Positions 1-12,820 are shown, numbered from the stretch's first letter. The stretch: DNA of 64,000 nucleotides from Malurus cyaneus samueli (GCA_009741485.1 CM019236.1:44362716-44426715), one strand, 5' to 3'. Numbers and translations are program-made. The notes: generated by a model from the sequence alone, not told the origin.

Positions 1-960
1 GAAAATGGATTTTTTTGAAGACTTTCATGCTTGCAAATATAAGGCATTTTCTTTCTGTAGTGAGAACTGGTTTGCAGACAATTGATTTATAAACATCTTG
101 ATTTATTGATATTCAATACTAACAGCATGTGAGATGTGTCCCTGATGTAGAAGTAGGAAATTTGAAGGATTATTTGTTAGCTTTTTCTAGGGCACATTTT
201 TCTAACTAGGTATTTCCATCTGTGATGCAGTACTTGTTCTCCTTTTGCTTTCTTGCTGGATGGCACAGCCTCTGCAGAAGCCAGCTCTGAAGGATACGAC
301 TTTAAGAGCTAACAGAATAATCTGTGCCCATTCAGATGTTGGCAAAATCAGACAGACTGAGCAATAGATCAGGTAGGATAGGCAGAGCTGCTGAGCAGTC
401 CTCCAGAAGCTCCTTTCTCATGGGAATAAGACTGGTCTGCAGGAGGTGTTCTCCTGGCTGCCTCGAAGGAACATGCCAATCTGAATTCTTGCAGTATACT
501 GATTCAGGCTGCACGAGTTGCTGATCATTCACAGTTGGATAAGTGTATAGATGTGAAAAACCCTACAGAACAAAGCCTTGAATTAATTTAGTGTCCCTTT
601 ATTCCTCCTGTATTTTCATAGGACTGTGAGGAGGACAGGTTAACTTGTTCCTGTGCTATTACAAGGCAGAATGCTGCACTACCATGGGGCCCCACCACAA
701 ATGGAATGGGCTGATGTTCACACATAAATAAAATCAGTAAAACTCCAGTGGCTGAAGAGCTACAATTGAAATTAATAGGTCTGGCTTTTATTCCTGGCTT
801 TGCTGTAGGTTGTCCGTATGGCCTTGGATGGAGTTTGGCTTCTTTTATGTAGTGATGGAAGCCATATATATATCCTTTCTTCTGTTTATTTTAGCTGGAG
901 CTTCAGGGCAGGGGCTGACTCTCAGTGAATTCTGCAAGACAGAGAATGGCTGGGCCTTCA
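1..960. other. Unique non-coding stretch
   Basis: No repeat family or gene is recognised here. The small open frames are shorter than 70 codons, overlap one another on both strands and show no known domain. It ends at the 3' tail of a minus-strand CR1. Confidence 0.5.
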
Positions 961-2078
961 CACAATCAGAGAATCACAGAATTGTTGGGGTTGGTAGGGA
1001 TCCCTAGAGATGATCCAGTCCAGCCCCCTGCCAAGACAGCTTCACCTAGAGCTGGTTACACAAGAACTTATCCAGCTGGGGTTTCAACGCCTTTGAAGGG
1101 AGACTCCGTGACCTCCCTGGGCAGCCTGTTCCAGTGCTCTGCCATCCTAAATTTAAAGATTTTTTTCCTGATGTCCAACCTGAACTCCACCTAGCACAGC
1201 TTGAGGCTCTTTTCCTCTTGTCCTGTCACTGGGACCACTGAAGAGTCTGGCACCATCCTCTGGGCACCCACCTTGGAGACATTTATATTCACTAATGAAT
1301 ATACATTGATTATAAACAGGCCCCGCTCCTCCAGTCTCTCCCACTCTCTCTCTTCCTCTCTCTCTCTCTCTCCTCCTCTCTCTCTCTCTCTCTCTCTTCT
1401 TCTCAAAGAGAGTGCTCCAACCTGAATCACTCTGTGGCCTCCACGGCCCCTTTGTCTTGCACTGAGGAGCCAGACCTGGGCACAGAGCTCCAGATGTGTT
1501 CCTCACCAGAGCCGAGCAGAAGGGGACAATCACCTCCTTGACTGCTGGCACTGTCCCCAATGCCCCAGGATCCATGCCTCTGGCTGCAAGGCACTGCTGG
1601 CTCATGGACAGCTCCTCGTGCACCAGGACCAGGTCCTTCTGCAGAGCTGATTCCAGCAGGTCAGCCCAGCCTGTGTGCTGCTGGGTTATTCCTGTCAGGT
1701 CAGGACCCTACACTTGCCCTTGTTAACCCATTAGGTTTCTCTCCCCCAACTCTCAGCCTATCAAGTCCCACTGAGTGGCACCCAACCTTCAGGTGTGACA
1801 TCCTCTCTCCAGTTTTGTGTCATTGCAGGCTGTCTTAGGGCTCATTCTATCCCTTAACCAGGGCTGTTGATAAACAGAATGGACTGGACCCAGTGCTGAT
1901 CCCTAGGGAATGCCACTTCTACAGGCTTCCAGCTGGATTCTACTCCTCTGCACAACCCTCTGAGCTCTGCCATTCAGCCAGTCCTTGATCCAGCTCACGG
2001 TCCCTTCATTTAACCCACACTTCTGAGCTCACCTACGAGGATGTCGAGTGAGACAGTCAAAAGTCTTGCTTTCCATCC
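961..2078 (-). mobile_element. CR1 LINE fragment, 3' end, minus strand
   Basis: Read on the minus strand this is the last 1.1 kb of a CR1 non-LTR retrotransposon: the end of the reverse-transcriptase ORF and the short 3' UTR. On the plus strand it begins with the complement of the CR1 octamer-type tail (AATCAGAGAATCACAGAAT). The typical blocks follow in order: CCAGTCCAGCCCCCTGCC near 1015, GGGCAGCCTGTTCCAGTGCT near 1120, and the stretch near 1850-2060 around 'CCCTAGGGAATGCCACTTCT'. It is truncated at its 5' end, as most CR1 copies are, and carries frameshifts and stops, so it is dead. A CT-rich microsatellite (1334-1404) has grown inside it. The family call is secure; the subfamily is not determined. 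Confidence 0.93.
1334..1404. repeat. (CT)n microsatellite inside CR1
   Basis: A nearly pure CT/TC tract of about 70 bases, with a few CCT and TTC interruptions, sits in the CR1 copy at 961-2078. It produces low-complexity Arg-Glu runs in minus-strand frames that are not protein evidence. Its length is likely to vary between individuals. Confidence 0.95.
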
Positions 2079-3435
2079 ATAAATTCAAGACTGACATGCT
2101 TTTGCACTACTGAGGAGGCAGTGACTCCTCACTGCTTGCTGAATGTGGCTGCTCACCTGCTTGCTGAGGAGGATCTGCAGATAATGCCATAGCCCTGTGA
2201 GCGGAGTGGGTAGGTCTCATTCTTGACAGCAGCCACGTGCAAGAGAATACTGAAGGCTGCCTGAGATGAGAAGTGAATTAAAGTGGTTATCTCACCACCA
2301 CATTAGTCATAGGTGTGTCATAGGGGGCCAATCCTGCAGAACTTTGTCGTAGTTATTTGTGGAAGAAAGTGGAAAAGCATGTTCAACAAAAGGAGCAGAA
2401 GCCAAGCCAAATCCCTAATGACCTATTCTTCTTCCTGCTAAGTGGTAACATGTGTTTTATTTCTGAGCATGCAGCGAAAACTTTCAGGGAAATTTTGGTG
2501 TGGTGTACTGGGACTGCTGACTCAGTGCAGCTCTTGAAGCCTATTCAACAGAAACATCTGGTACAGCTCTGATTTACACTTGTTTGAAGAGAGAAAAGCA
2601 GGTGCATCTACTGCTGCGGTGGGAAGCTGTCAAAAGAAGGGATCTTCTCCCGCACCAGTACTCATCCTGGTGACTCTGAGAGCCATCACTGCTGGGATCT
2701 TACATGTCAGAAGCCTCACACTCCACCTCAGCACCGAAATGTTAGGCAGCCCTCAATCAACAGACAATGAGAGACCACTACTTCCTTCTCACACAGGGTA
2801 ATTTATACCTCTAATGAAGGATTTATCTGTTCAGTGTAAGTGCTCTGTTTTTCCTGCAGTGAATTTAAACTGATTCAGACTGGGTGTGTTGAATTGGTGC
2901 ATGAATGGAATAATAGCTCACAATGAGATAGAGATATACTCCCAGGAGCTTAATGGCTAGTAAAAGTCACTGAAGCTTTCTCCTGAAAAAGAAGTCTGAT
3001 CTGATAGATGCCCTTAATGGAAATACTAAGCACTGATCACTTTGCTGTAATACCCTGCCACAATCCAGGAAGTTGAGAAAGAGCTGTGAAATGATTCTGC
3101 TCCTCTGGTGTGGTGCTGAAGAAGGCTGAAGACCAGCTCTGTGACACCTGAAAGCATGCACAAGCACCAGTTGAACTGTCATGGTTTATGGTTTCTTGGG
3201 CACCAATGTGGCAATCCATGGGTGAGGTCAGGATATATTCCCATTTTGAATACTTCTTTTCCAGCAGTCTAATGAAAGTTTTAAGTGTCTAAAAGTTACC
3301 ATTTTCATTGTAAAGTTAAACTTAACTGAAGTAAACTTACTCTAAGATTAATTAGGCTGTAGTTTCATTCAAATCACTGGAACCAACATTGGCACAAAGT
3401 TGGAATAAGTGGCAAATGGAGCTCTAATCCTCTGT
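2079..3435. other. Unique non-coding stretch between two CR1 copies
   Basis: About 1.36 kb with no recognised gene or repeat. Open frames stay below 75 codons and lack known motifs. The words near 2320 (GGGCCAATCCTGCAGAAC) recall old amniote repeats but are too short to classify. Confidence 0.45.
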
Positions 3436-4060
3436 CATCAGTGAGCAAATGTGCTCTTGTGGCAAAGTAGGTCAACAGCATCTTTGGCTGAATTAGGAAG
3501 GGTGCTGCAAACATATCAAGGGATGACATCCTTCTGCTCAGCTCAGCACTGCTGAGACAGATCTACAGTTCTAACTCCAGCTCTGGGTTCTCCAGTATAA
3601 GAGAGGCATGAACATACTGGAAAAAAGTCCCACAAAGGGGCATAAAAGGATGGAGAAACTGGATCACGTGACATGAGAGGCTGAGATGACTGTGACTTCT
3701 TATTCTGCAGAACAGAGTAACTGGGTGAATCTCACCCCTGTGTATAAATACCGGTCAGGGAGGAATAAAGAAGATGGAGCCAAAATATTTTCAGGGGTGC
3801 CCAATGAAAGGACAAGTGGCAACAGGAACAAAGGGAATTTGGGGTAGTGGGTTTGTTTTCTTTCATTCATTTCACTGTTACAGTGGCTGAACACTACCAT
3901 AAAATGGACAGAGATAGTGGGGTCTCCATCCTCAGACATATTCAAACTCTGACTATTTGATATCCTGTGTAATTTACTCTAAGTGCTGCTGCTCCGAGCC
4001 GGGAGTTTGGCCTGGATACCTCTGAAGGTCCCTCCCAACATCAACCATTCTGGGATCTTG
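3436..4060 (+). mobile_element. CR1 LINE fragment, 3' end, plus strand
   Basis: A diverged CR1 3' end in sense orientation. Blocks matching the CR1 3' region run in order: 'GTGCTCTTGTGGC' (3450), 'AAGGGATGACATCCTTCTGC' (3519), 'CTCTGGGTTCTCCAGTATAA' (3581), 'AAGAAGATGGAGCC' (3768), 'GGGTCTCCATCCT' (3919) and 'CATCAACCATTCTGGGAT' at the end. It contains many substitutions and small deletions, so it is older than the copy at 961-2078. The 5' end is truncated and may reach slightly further upstream than given. No open ORF2 remains. Confidence 0.85.
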
Positions 4061-5689
4061 TCACTGAAGAAACTCTTAATTTAGCAGCCATGGATACAGA
4101 GCTGCTGTGGTCTTTAATACACCCTACTTTCATACAGATCCAATTCATGTGCTACCTCGGCTTCACTTGTCAGTCTTTCGTTCTTCAACACAAGGCTCCA
4201 CTAAGCCAGTTAACAAGAAAACACTGCAACAGAGGCACAAAGGATTGGGCACAAAGGATTGTCTAAAATGTAGGCAATATTTGTAATTGCAGAAAAATCT
4301 GGGAGAAAGATGAACGGTGCTCTGACTGATACTGAGTGACAGAGCAAACGAGCTTAGATAGCAAACAGAAAGTGCTCTGCCGAGCCAGTAAAATGCAAGG
4401 TAGGATATTCAAGTCTAACCATGACTCAGTTTTGCATGTCATTTTGCTATGAAAGACCCTGAGTGTTACATTTCATGTACAGGTTTCATGTGGTTTCACA
4501 ATTACATCTACTGGGATTAACCTTGCAACTTGTGCTTCATTAGGAATGCTCCAGGTGATAGCTCAGCTGAACAGAACCTGGGTAAATCCTCCATAGTTAC
4601 TTCAGCTCCACAGAACAAGGAATTAGTTGGAAGCATTATCATTCTGACTAAGCTTAGTTTTCACAGGTTTGCTTTCCTGATAAGATGAAATTCCTGTTCT
4701 CCAGAAGGTAATTATGGTAGGAATTGGAACCCCAGAACCAGCCTGTGATGTGTAATGGAAAACAGCCTGCAGCATGCAGGCAGACACTATAATCCCAAGG
4801 AGTTTAGCCAAGGCTGCTCTGTGGTTTGGGAACAAAAGTTCACCTGAACTTCAGAGCAATTTCTATTTTACCGGGAAAAAGCCTTGCAGAGAGTTTTTGA
4901 AGCCTTCCCAAAGGTTCCAAGGTGGAACAAAAGCACTTCATGCTATTCTAATGTTTTACATCTATGTAAGTTATCCCTAGATTTCTGAGATGCCCCAGTG
5001 TGAGGAGGCAGCAAGGTTTCACTAAAGCAGCTTCTTTGGAACACTAAAATATCTACACAGAGCCACTTCAGCTGCAAAATACTAGCTATGTTACAACTAT
5101 CGCCCACAGTGAACAAACAGGCTCTAAAAGCAAGGGCAACTTTTTTTTTTTCACGCGTGCAATGACGTCTCTTACCTGGAAATTGACATTATCACCCACT
5201 GTTCTTGTCTTTCAGGTCAGCAACTACAATTTCAAATAATTACCAGACACTGCAAATGACTGTGGCATAATTAGGGCTTGAAGAAACACAGCGCTTTCTG
5301 AATTCAAGAATGGGTCTGCAATGCCCAAAAGAGTTTCAGGTATGTTTTGCTCATGCTGTGGAATGGTGATAACATGTCTAGACTCTCAGGGCACAGAGAA
5401 GGCATTTGCAAAGCCATTTCACCCTGAAAGTCCAGTGATGGGTACCCAACACTGCAAAAGGAGAAAAGGTGCAGTGAACAAGGTCTGTCAGGGTGCTGGC
5501 CTTTGGAATCCACCCTCAGCACTACAGGGGCTAGCACAGCACTGGCCCCACAGATGTCCATATCTTGAATCTTCCTGTAACCAGGCTCTACTCTTTTTTG
5601 CACACATGACTTTGGATCCTTAAGAATCCAAAGGACTGAAGGATGCTTCAGTGTGAAAGGGTGTCAACTTTTGTCCAGTCAGATCTTGA
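4061..5689. other. Unique non-coding stretch
   Basis: No gene or repeat family is recognised. The only local structure is a 14-bp unit (GGCACAAAGGATTG) present twice in tandem at 4234-4261. Two overlapping frames of about 100 codons on opposite strands near 5304-5623 share no known family and look accidental. Confidence 0.45.
4234..4261. repeat. 14-bp tandem duplication
   Basis: GGCACAAAGGATTG occurs twice, back to back and without mismatch. It is a simple slippage-type duplication with no evident role. Confidence 0.9.
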
Positions 5690-5965
5690 AGAAATCTGAG
5701 GATTGAGACAGCGTGTCCTCTTTGGATCCCAGTCCATGCAGCAAAACCCTTCTGTTTATACCTGGTCTGAAACACTTTAAACTTTTGCCCATTGCCCCTC
5801 ATGCTCCCAGGATGAGAAGTCCCTAACCCCATGCCCCAATCCCTTTCCCAGAGGTACTGGGGTATGGCAGTACTGTATTGACCGCTCCATATCATTTGCT
5901 GCCAGCTGAGATCTTGACAAGAGATCCACCACCTTCTCCAGCTCACTAAGAAAGGTCCTTTACCC
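5690..5965 (-). mobile_element. Diverged CR1 fragment, minus strand
   Basis: The stretch around 5755-5850 (TTTATACCTGGTCTGAAAC, then CCATTGCCCCTCATGCTCC, then GATGAGAAGTCCC) has the order and spacing of the 3' region of an older CR1 subfamily read on the minus strand. The 'GGTACTGGGGTATGGCAGTA' stretch near 5853 fits the next CR1 block. Both ends are uncertain. The open frame across it on the minus strand (about 108 codons) is part of the relic and not a gene. Confidence 0.55.
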
Positions 5966-8900
5966 TGCCTTGCCCCAGCTAAGGTGTTTCCATTAATTAT
6001 GCTGGATCAAAGTAGCCTAGGTAACCTATGCAGTGCTCCTTCACCCTGTGTTCAGTCCACAATAGCACAAGAAATTAAATTTTTATGGAAGTGATCTTGC
6101 TGGGTGCCTTTCTTGGGCAAAATAGGTGAATTTTAAACCCTGGGGATAGTTTAAGAAATTACACATTGCGTTTATGCTTATACACATATCCAGCATAACA
6201 TTTTATATGTAAGAATGTTTTCTTCAACTGGTATATTATCTTTGCTTTTGCCTTTTAGTGTTACAGTGATGTAATGGTCATATTTTCTTTTCGCATGGAA
6301 TTTAAGGCCCCAACTGATCCCCATGTCCTTCCTTCATGGAGGTGCTGAGGAAGGGGGCTGGTGGTGGCTGGGCTGCAGCTCATGAAGACTCACAAGACAA
6401 ACTCATTTGTTTGGGGTTTTTGACCCACTAAGATGAATGCAGGTTAATTGGTGTGATCAGCTGGTTGTGTGAGGATAGCAGTCTGTCAGGGAGGTTGATA
6501 CAGGTGATCACTGTGGAGTGACAAGGAATCATGTAGCTCTGGTGAAGTTAAAAGACTTCTGTGCTGCACTGCAGAAGCTGTGTAATTTCTTGCACAGCAG
6601 AAGCTCTGGTCTGTCACCTAGATGTTGGTTTGTTTACTGGCACTGAATGAAAACCTTGTTTCTGGGATGTGAGAGTTGGCTGGCACAGATGACAGAAATG
6701 TAACAAATGAGGTCCAGGGTATGGGTAGGAAGGGAAGCACAAATGTGAGTCCCTAGCAGCAATGTAGTGGTGTGTGGAGCAAGACTTATGGTGTGGATAA
6801 CAGAGAGAAGGGAGGAAGGAGGGAGAAAGATGAAGGAAAAGAGGAAAGATGAGAGGAAGGTGGCTTTGTGTTCCTTTACACAAATGCTATTCTGTTTGAA
6901 GTGGCATTGATCAACCTGTGGCTCTTAAATGAGCAGCTCGAGTACACTCACAAGATGGGGCAACCTCATATGTTTGATAGCTGATGCTGCTGGGATTCAC
7001 AAGAGTTAAGACTCCTTACCTGGAAATGGAGCACAGCTCTTTATGTGGATAATGTAGCTGGTTCACTGTAAGTTCAGATGTGAAGAGTAACGAGGACAGG
7101 GAAAATACTTCATATAAATATTGCAGAATTGAGGACGGTGGGGAGTGGGACAGTGGAAGGAGCAAAAATGTACAGTGACGTTGAAATAGTGGAAATATAA
7201 AGTGATCTGAAATGGAACACACACATGTTGTCTGTGGGTAGGAACAATATGGGAAGCATGGAGCTGGGGAGGTGGGCAAGGCACTGCTGTCAGTGCTGAA
7301 TTAGCAATCATTATGCTGTGTTTCTTGTGCTGCCTGACCAAAAGCACTTTGTCTTGGAACTAGGAGAAAGTAGGCAGTTCAGCTGCTGCACTCAGGGCTT
7401 GGCAGCAAACTTCTGAAATACTATTAAGAGGCTGGATGTAGCAGCCAAGAGATGAGGGTCCGTGAGGACCAGCTGATGAAATTATGAAGGCTGAGGGCCT
7501 GGCTAAGTACACGTATGTGATTGCAGCTTGTCTGTCTTCAAGACAAAGGTGGCAGAGCCTGTGTCTGAGCTACAGACATCAGCTTTATCACAGACAGCTT
7601 TCAGCTATTGAATTTTCTGCATTGATTATGGAGAGCACTAAAATGTGTGTTCACACTCGGTCTGCTAAAGGCCTGCTGGGCTTTCAGAAGAGAAAGCTGA
7701 TCCATAAATAAAGAGAGCTCCTTGGAGGTGGCATATAGAATAGAGAGGCAAAAATTGAACACAAAGTGAGACTGAGCCTTCTGGGACTATTGAAAACATC
7801 CTCATGCCTTCTGTTTTGCAAGTGACTGCAGTGGATGATGTTGTATGTGTGTATTGGCTTAATATGTACAGCCCATTAGTGAATGCAGGCACGATATGAA
7901 AATTTTGCTGGTTGCTTCCATATGGGGAACAAGAATGGTGGTGTTTTTTTCTGTGAAGATTCTCTGAGGAGCTGCCCACCCCTGGATCTCAGTGAGACTG
8001 GCCCTGAGCAGCGTGGACTCTGTGGGGAGTCCTGCAGTTGTGCTGACCTGCATGTAGGAGTGCCTTTGAGACCTGACCAGTCATTTCAGAGGGAGGAAAA
8101 GTCAACTCAGGGTGCTACAGGGATTGCTTCTGCAGCAGCTGGAGGTTGTTCCTGAACTGACATTCTTTTCTACCAAGAGAGAAGTGTGGTAGTTTGGCAC
8201 TGAGCAGGAATAGTGTTGCTATCTTGGGTCCTTTTCTTTCACACCTCTCAAATGCTTCTTGGAATGGATTATGAGACACAAATTTTGTTTGCAGACTGCA
8301 GCTCTCGCTGTATCACTGTGCAGAAGATGTTTATCTGGTTGTCTCTTTCTGCACAACACATTTTAACCACCTTTCACTAGGATTTTGCTGTAAACTGACG
8401 TATGCAATGGCTTGTCTTTGGGTTTGCCTGTCTTTGAGAAGTTAGGCCCTCATCCAAGCAAACACTTTCCTATCTGTTTGAAGATAAGCCTCCTGCACTT
8501 GCTGAAATCATTAAGACTGCTGGGTCATTAGTTTTGATGTATGTGTGCATGCACATGACTAGCAATGATGCTTAGTGGCTGTGAGAGAATACTTCCCCCC
8601 TAGGTAGATTGCTAAGAGCAGGTTCAGTCTATAAAAATCATGTAGCTACAAAAAATCTCCCCCTTCAGCTTAGCCTGATGAAATCTGTGGCATCTCTCCA
8701 GATGAAGACTGGAAATGTTTTCCTTCCTTTTTTAGCTCACTGGGTTTGTGTGTGTGCCACAGGCACTTTGTATCATTCTAGTTTATTTATACTTTCGCCT
8801 TATTGATTGGTAGATGGGATGATAGCCTTTTGGATTTATTTTGCTGCTCATTTATAATTAATTTGGCGCAGGCATTAAAAAAATCAACCTTTATTCTTTT

Positions 8901-11105
8901 ACCATCTCTTCACTGTGATTTTTTTTAGAAAGCTTAAAAGTAGACGAGCCATGCACTAGGGAAATGGCCAACGTGCACGTGATTCCCAACACGTTGCTGT
9001 AAACACGTTGTTGTAAATTTCACCTGTATTTGCCCAAAAGGGGGAGTATTCTTTGATCACCTGTACAGTGTGAGGGCCACCAACCATCCTGGTGAGGGTT
9101 TGTGCAGAGCTGCCAAAGCTGGTGTGACTTCCATCAGTACATGCTATGGAATTGAAGAGGAAAAGCTCTTGCTTTGAGGGCACCTGTGTCCTTGCAAGCT
9201 CCTGACACTACCAACACTGTGTGAAGCAGGGGGTCCCAAGAGAAGGACGGCCACAGGAGTGAGCTTTGGGCTCTTGAGGAGAAAGCAAACCTGCTGCTTT
9301 GCCAGTTGCTGGAGCTGAGTGATGGACTTGTAGAGCCATGCTGCTCCTGAGCTCTGATCACTCACAGCCCACTGGGCTGATCACACGCAGCTCACAGGGA
9401 GTGCGCTCTGCATCACCCTCCCCAGCTGCCAGTAACAACTGCCTGTAATTTGACTTGATAAATACAGTAGATATGAGCATTTAATTCAAAATGACAATTC
9501 AAGGTTTCAAAGCAGTTCACCTGCTCTGCAACGCTTTAAAGATCACCCAAAAGCAATCTTTTGTATGTGCTTGAAATCTGCCTCTGCCACTACTCAGATA
9601 TATTTATAGGCTACTGGTGGGCTGCCTATGAAAATTCTCATCCCACAGTTTTTCCTTAAGGTTGGTGAAAGCTTCTCTGTTTCATGAAGGTTAAGCTACA
9701 AAGAGAGAGGATAGGGTTGTAAATGCCTGCTAAGCCCCTGAATCTGTGATCTCGGTAACGCGTTCAGAGTACACTGTAGGAGCACAGTTCTGTATTGCTC
9801 GTGCAGAATCAAAGGGTTGCTTCACTTCCCTTAATCCTCGCACTACATCCACCTATGTCTCCTTTAAATCACTCCGCCAGATTATCTTCTGTCAATTTCC
9901 ACTTCTGTCCAAAAAAATGAAATAAAGAAAGGGCTCGGTTTCCTCTATTTTCCTGTCCCCCCTCTTCCCAGTGTGCAAGCATGCCCAAGATGAATCACTG
10001 CATAATTATATTCCTATTGCTTGCATCCTTCCGTTGGCTCTCCCTTTCCGCTAGTTTCATGCTTACTTGCCAATCAAGCCTGTAATTTGGGGTCTGATTC
10101 TTTGCTGGGGTTCATTAACCACAGGGAAGATCCTCAGCAGCAGTCTGGGGGACACCTGAGAGCCTCCAGCTCACATCACAATCTCAGAGGGCAGGCTTAG
10201 CACAGCCTTGCAGGTACAACATCCCTCAATTTGCCTTGAAAAAACTGAGCCCTGCTTTAAGATCCTAACAATGCTGTGGCTTTGGACTGGTGTCTGGGAC
10301 CAGAGAAGAGTTTTCCCGACTTTCCAACTGTGCATGGGGGCGTGAGCCATGGAGATGCTGGCTGTCAAGGGCAAGGGTGCCAGGGATATGTTTACACTCC
10401 AAAGAAAGACAGGGAGGGAGCTCAGATGGGCCAACACTTGGTAAATGAGGCAAGAGATTGAGAGAAGGATTTGGGCTTCAGGGCAGTGCTGTGTTTTCTG
10501 TAGACATGCTGCTGTGGTGGCTGGGGTGGGAGCTGGCTTTGCCTGGCTTTTCCGCTGTCCCTCCATGTGGGAAGCAGGGAAGATCTGCAGTCTTGAAAGC
10601 CCTTACACAAGTGTGCTCTAAAATATGCTGGTCAAGAGTAAATATAAAAATAAGAAACCAGGGCTGGACACTCATGCAGTGAGAGGCCTGACTAGGTAGA
10701 GCTGGTCCTTGTCTTCTCTTTTTGTCAGTGAGTTACTTGGATCACAGCTCTCAGAGGGACTGCAAGTATGTCAGGAGGCTGAAGGGGTTGGACACTGTTT
10801 TGGTGTCTTCCTTCAAACCTTACAGCCTGTAGTGGTAATAAGGGCATTCCTGCAGTGTTAGCAGATGTCCTATAGCACAGAGAGATTCTACAGAAATACA
10901 GAAGTACTTACTCCCTCTGGTTTTCAAAGTTGCTCAGTACCCCTGAGTCGCCATCCCTGTAGAGCTGAGTAGAGCCACCAGTCCCACCCTGCATCCCTGC
11001 TTTCCGGAGGAGAGAGGTTTCCTGGTGTGAGCTGGGACCTTTTTCTGTCCCTTCTCTGGCCGCTACTGCTTTGTGCTGCTGGTTCCAGTCATCCCTGCTT
11101 CACTG
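5966..11105. other. Long unique non-coding stretch
   Basis: Over 5 kb with no recognised gene, RNA gene or transposable element. A purine-rich tract lies at 6803-6860. Frames reach at most about 130 codons (near 10171-10566, minus) with no known motif and with overlapping frames on the other strand, as expected by chance. Confidence 0.45.
6803..6860. repeat. Purine-rich (GA-rich) tract
   Basis: The plus strand is nearly all A and G for about 58 bases, with runs such as GGGAGGAAGGAGGG, broken by single T bases. It is low-complexity sequence. No mirror symmetry was seen that would favour a triplex. Confidence 0.8.
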
Positions 11106-11135
11106 CTCTGTTCTGTTCTGTTCTGTTCTGTCTCT
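11106..11135. repeat. (TTCTG)n microsatellite
   Basis: Four exact TTCTG units (11111-11130) with imperfect copies on each side. Confidence 0.93.
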
Positions 11136-11795
11136 GGGCTTTGTGGTTGCAAAGCACTGGACTTCCCAGGCAGCGGTTGGAGCTGCTGCTCTTCTCTGTC
11201 CAGTCCTTCTCAGTTCCAGCTTTTCAGCTGTAAGTGGGCTGCCTGTTTTTTTCTTTAGCTTTAGGTGACAGCTTTTGTTTGTGGTATTTTATTTTATTAT
11301 TATTTATTTTTTGTGTGTGTATGTTTGCTGCTTATCTCCTAGTGCTTCCAAACCTTTTTTCAGGTTTATTAGTGGTTCTTTAACACCCATTTTGCAGCCA
11401 TAAGGTCATTTTTCTATCCCCAAGTCACCAAGCAACACCCGTGTCTCAGCCAGCACCAGATTCAGCTTTTCCATGGCGCAGGGGTCTCCTCTGTTGCCTG
11501 GAAAGGAGGGATGCTGCTTTGCCACTGCTTCAAGGCTGTTTCCAGTAAGGAAGGCCTTCCCTCCAGGAGACAAAGGCAGGGCAGAGGAGCACAGCAATGC
11601 TCAGTTCTTCCTGTGCAGCTGTGTCTGCTGCAGCAGCTGGCAGAGCTGGTCAGCTGAGAGGAGAGTGTCCTATCCTCTGCAGCTCTCTCTGGGATGTGCT
11701 GGGCACAGTCCTCCCCTGGCTCCACCCTGCCCACCATATGATTTTTCCAAAAAGATGCAATACAGTTTTTAATGCCTAATCTTATTTTGAGAACA

Positions 11796-11818
11796 CTTTC
11801 CAGCTTTTCGCTGGAAAG
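11796..11818. other. Perfect 9-bp inverted repeat, 5-nt loop
   Basis: CTTTCCAGC, loop TTTTC, then GCTGGAAAG. A TATAAATA word follows at 11867. No gene starts nearby that can be recognised, so a regulatory role is only a possibility. Confidence 0.85.
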
Positions 11819-11866
11819 ATGATTAATACCGCGTTGCCCAGCCAGTCACACTATCCCCAGCAGAGC

Positions 11867-11874
11867 TATAAATA
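11867..11874 (+). promoter_or_regulatory. TATA-like word
   Basis: TATAAATA matches the TATA-box consensus, but no transcript or first exon is recognised downstream. A chance match in AT-rich DNA is likely. Confidence 0.15.
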
Positions 11875-12244
11875 AATACCACCCAGCAGTTGCATACAGC
11901 AAGCCCTATTTTATTATTTTCCATTCATAGTACAAAACAGAGAAGGAACTGCTGCTCAGAGAAGAGGCTGAGAAACAGCTGTACATTTGCAGGAGCCTTA
12001 CTCTTTCATCCTCCAATATCCAGAAGGCAAAGAAATCCCACACTTATATTTGTGCTGTTCTCTGTTTACAGAAGTTATTTGTCCATCTAGTTGGCTGACC
12101 CATACATGATTAAGTGTGCAATGTGCTTCACATGGCCTTAGGAAGGAAGGCTTTTTCAATTCAAAATTAGGTGAAAGCCCTCTACCAGGATTTCTTTGTT
12201 CAATGGAAAATTGGTTTCTTAGCCAAATGCAAACAACTGTTATG

Positions 12245-12258
12245 GTTGCCATGGTTCC
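12245..12258 (+). promoter_or_regulatory. RFX X-box half-site-like motif
   Basis: GTTGCCATGG is a clean half of the RFX-family X-box, but the mirrored second half is not kept (TTCC instead of CAAC). Sequence match only. Confidence 0.25.
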
Positions 12259-12519
12259 TTTTTCTTATAAAGCAGAAGTCCCTTCCAATGTTGGGCAAGC
12301 AGTTTTGGTCAAAAAAAAAAAAAAAAATCAAAAGTACTCCAGTATTTGATATTAAAATGTCAAGCAAAAAATGAAGCCCTTTGCAAGAATGGTTTCCACT
12401 GACATTTTACTGTTTTTTAAGAACTGGAATTTTAATTTTTTTTTTAAAGCAAATAATGAAAACGGTTAAACTGCAAGCTCTAGAGATTCCCACCCAAAAC
12501 TATTTTTCAGCTAGCTTTA

Positions 12520-12820
12520 TTAATGACCCAGCCCGAGCTATTCAGCTGTGAGTCATTCCCGAGGGTGGGTGGACGGGAGGAGGGATGCGGGAGAGGCAAG
12601 GGGCTGGCGTGTTTCCCTTGTGGGATGGAAGCAGCGAGGGAGGGAGGGGTGGTGTGGCTGCCTCCCTGCAGACGGAGGGTGAGCGGGCTCGGGATGTGCT
12701 CTGGGCCCTTGTGGCGCTGGGGACACCAGCTCCTCCTGTGTCACAGAGCCAGGGGGGGCTGCACCCTGGGTGTGAGCCCCCAGGTACCAGCGCCTCGGTG
12801 AGACTGTAAATTCTCCCAGG
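12520..12820. other. GC-rich patch with G-quadruplex motif
   Basis: This 300-bp patch is clearly richer in G and C than its AT-rich neighbours. On the plus strand, GGG runs at 12563, 12567, 12575 and 12582, with loops of 1, 5 and 3 bases, satisfy the usual G-quadruplex pattern. A second G-rich cluster (GAGGGAGGGAGGGG) is at 12637-12649. CpG pairs are present but sparse, so it does not look like a strong CpG-island promoter. The frames on both strands are long here because the patch has few stops, not because of coding signal. Confidence 0.6.

Noticed and set aside
1153..1623. 156-codon minus-strand frame with Arg-Glu repeats
   Set aside because: It is a translation of the (CT)n tract inside a CR1 copy.
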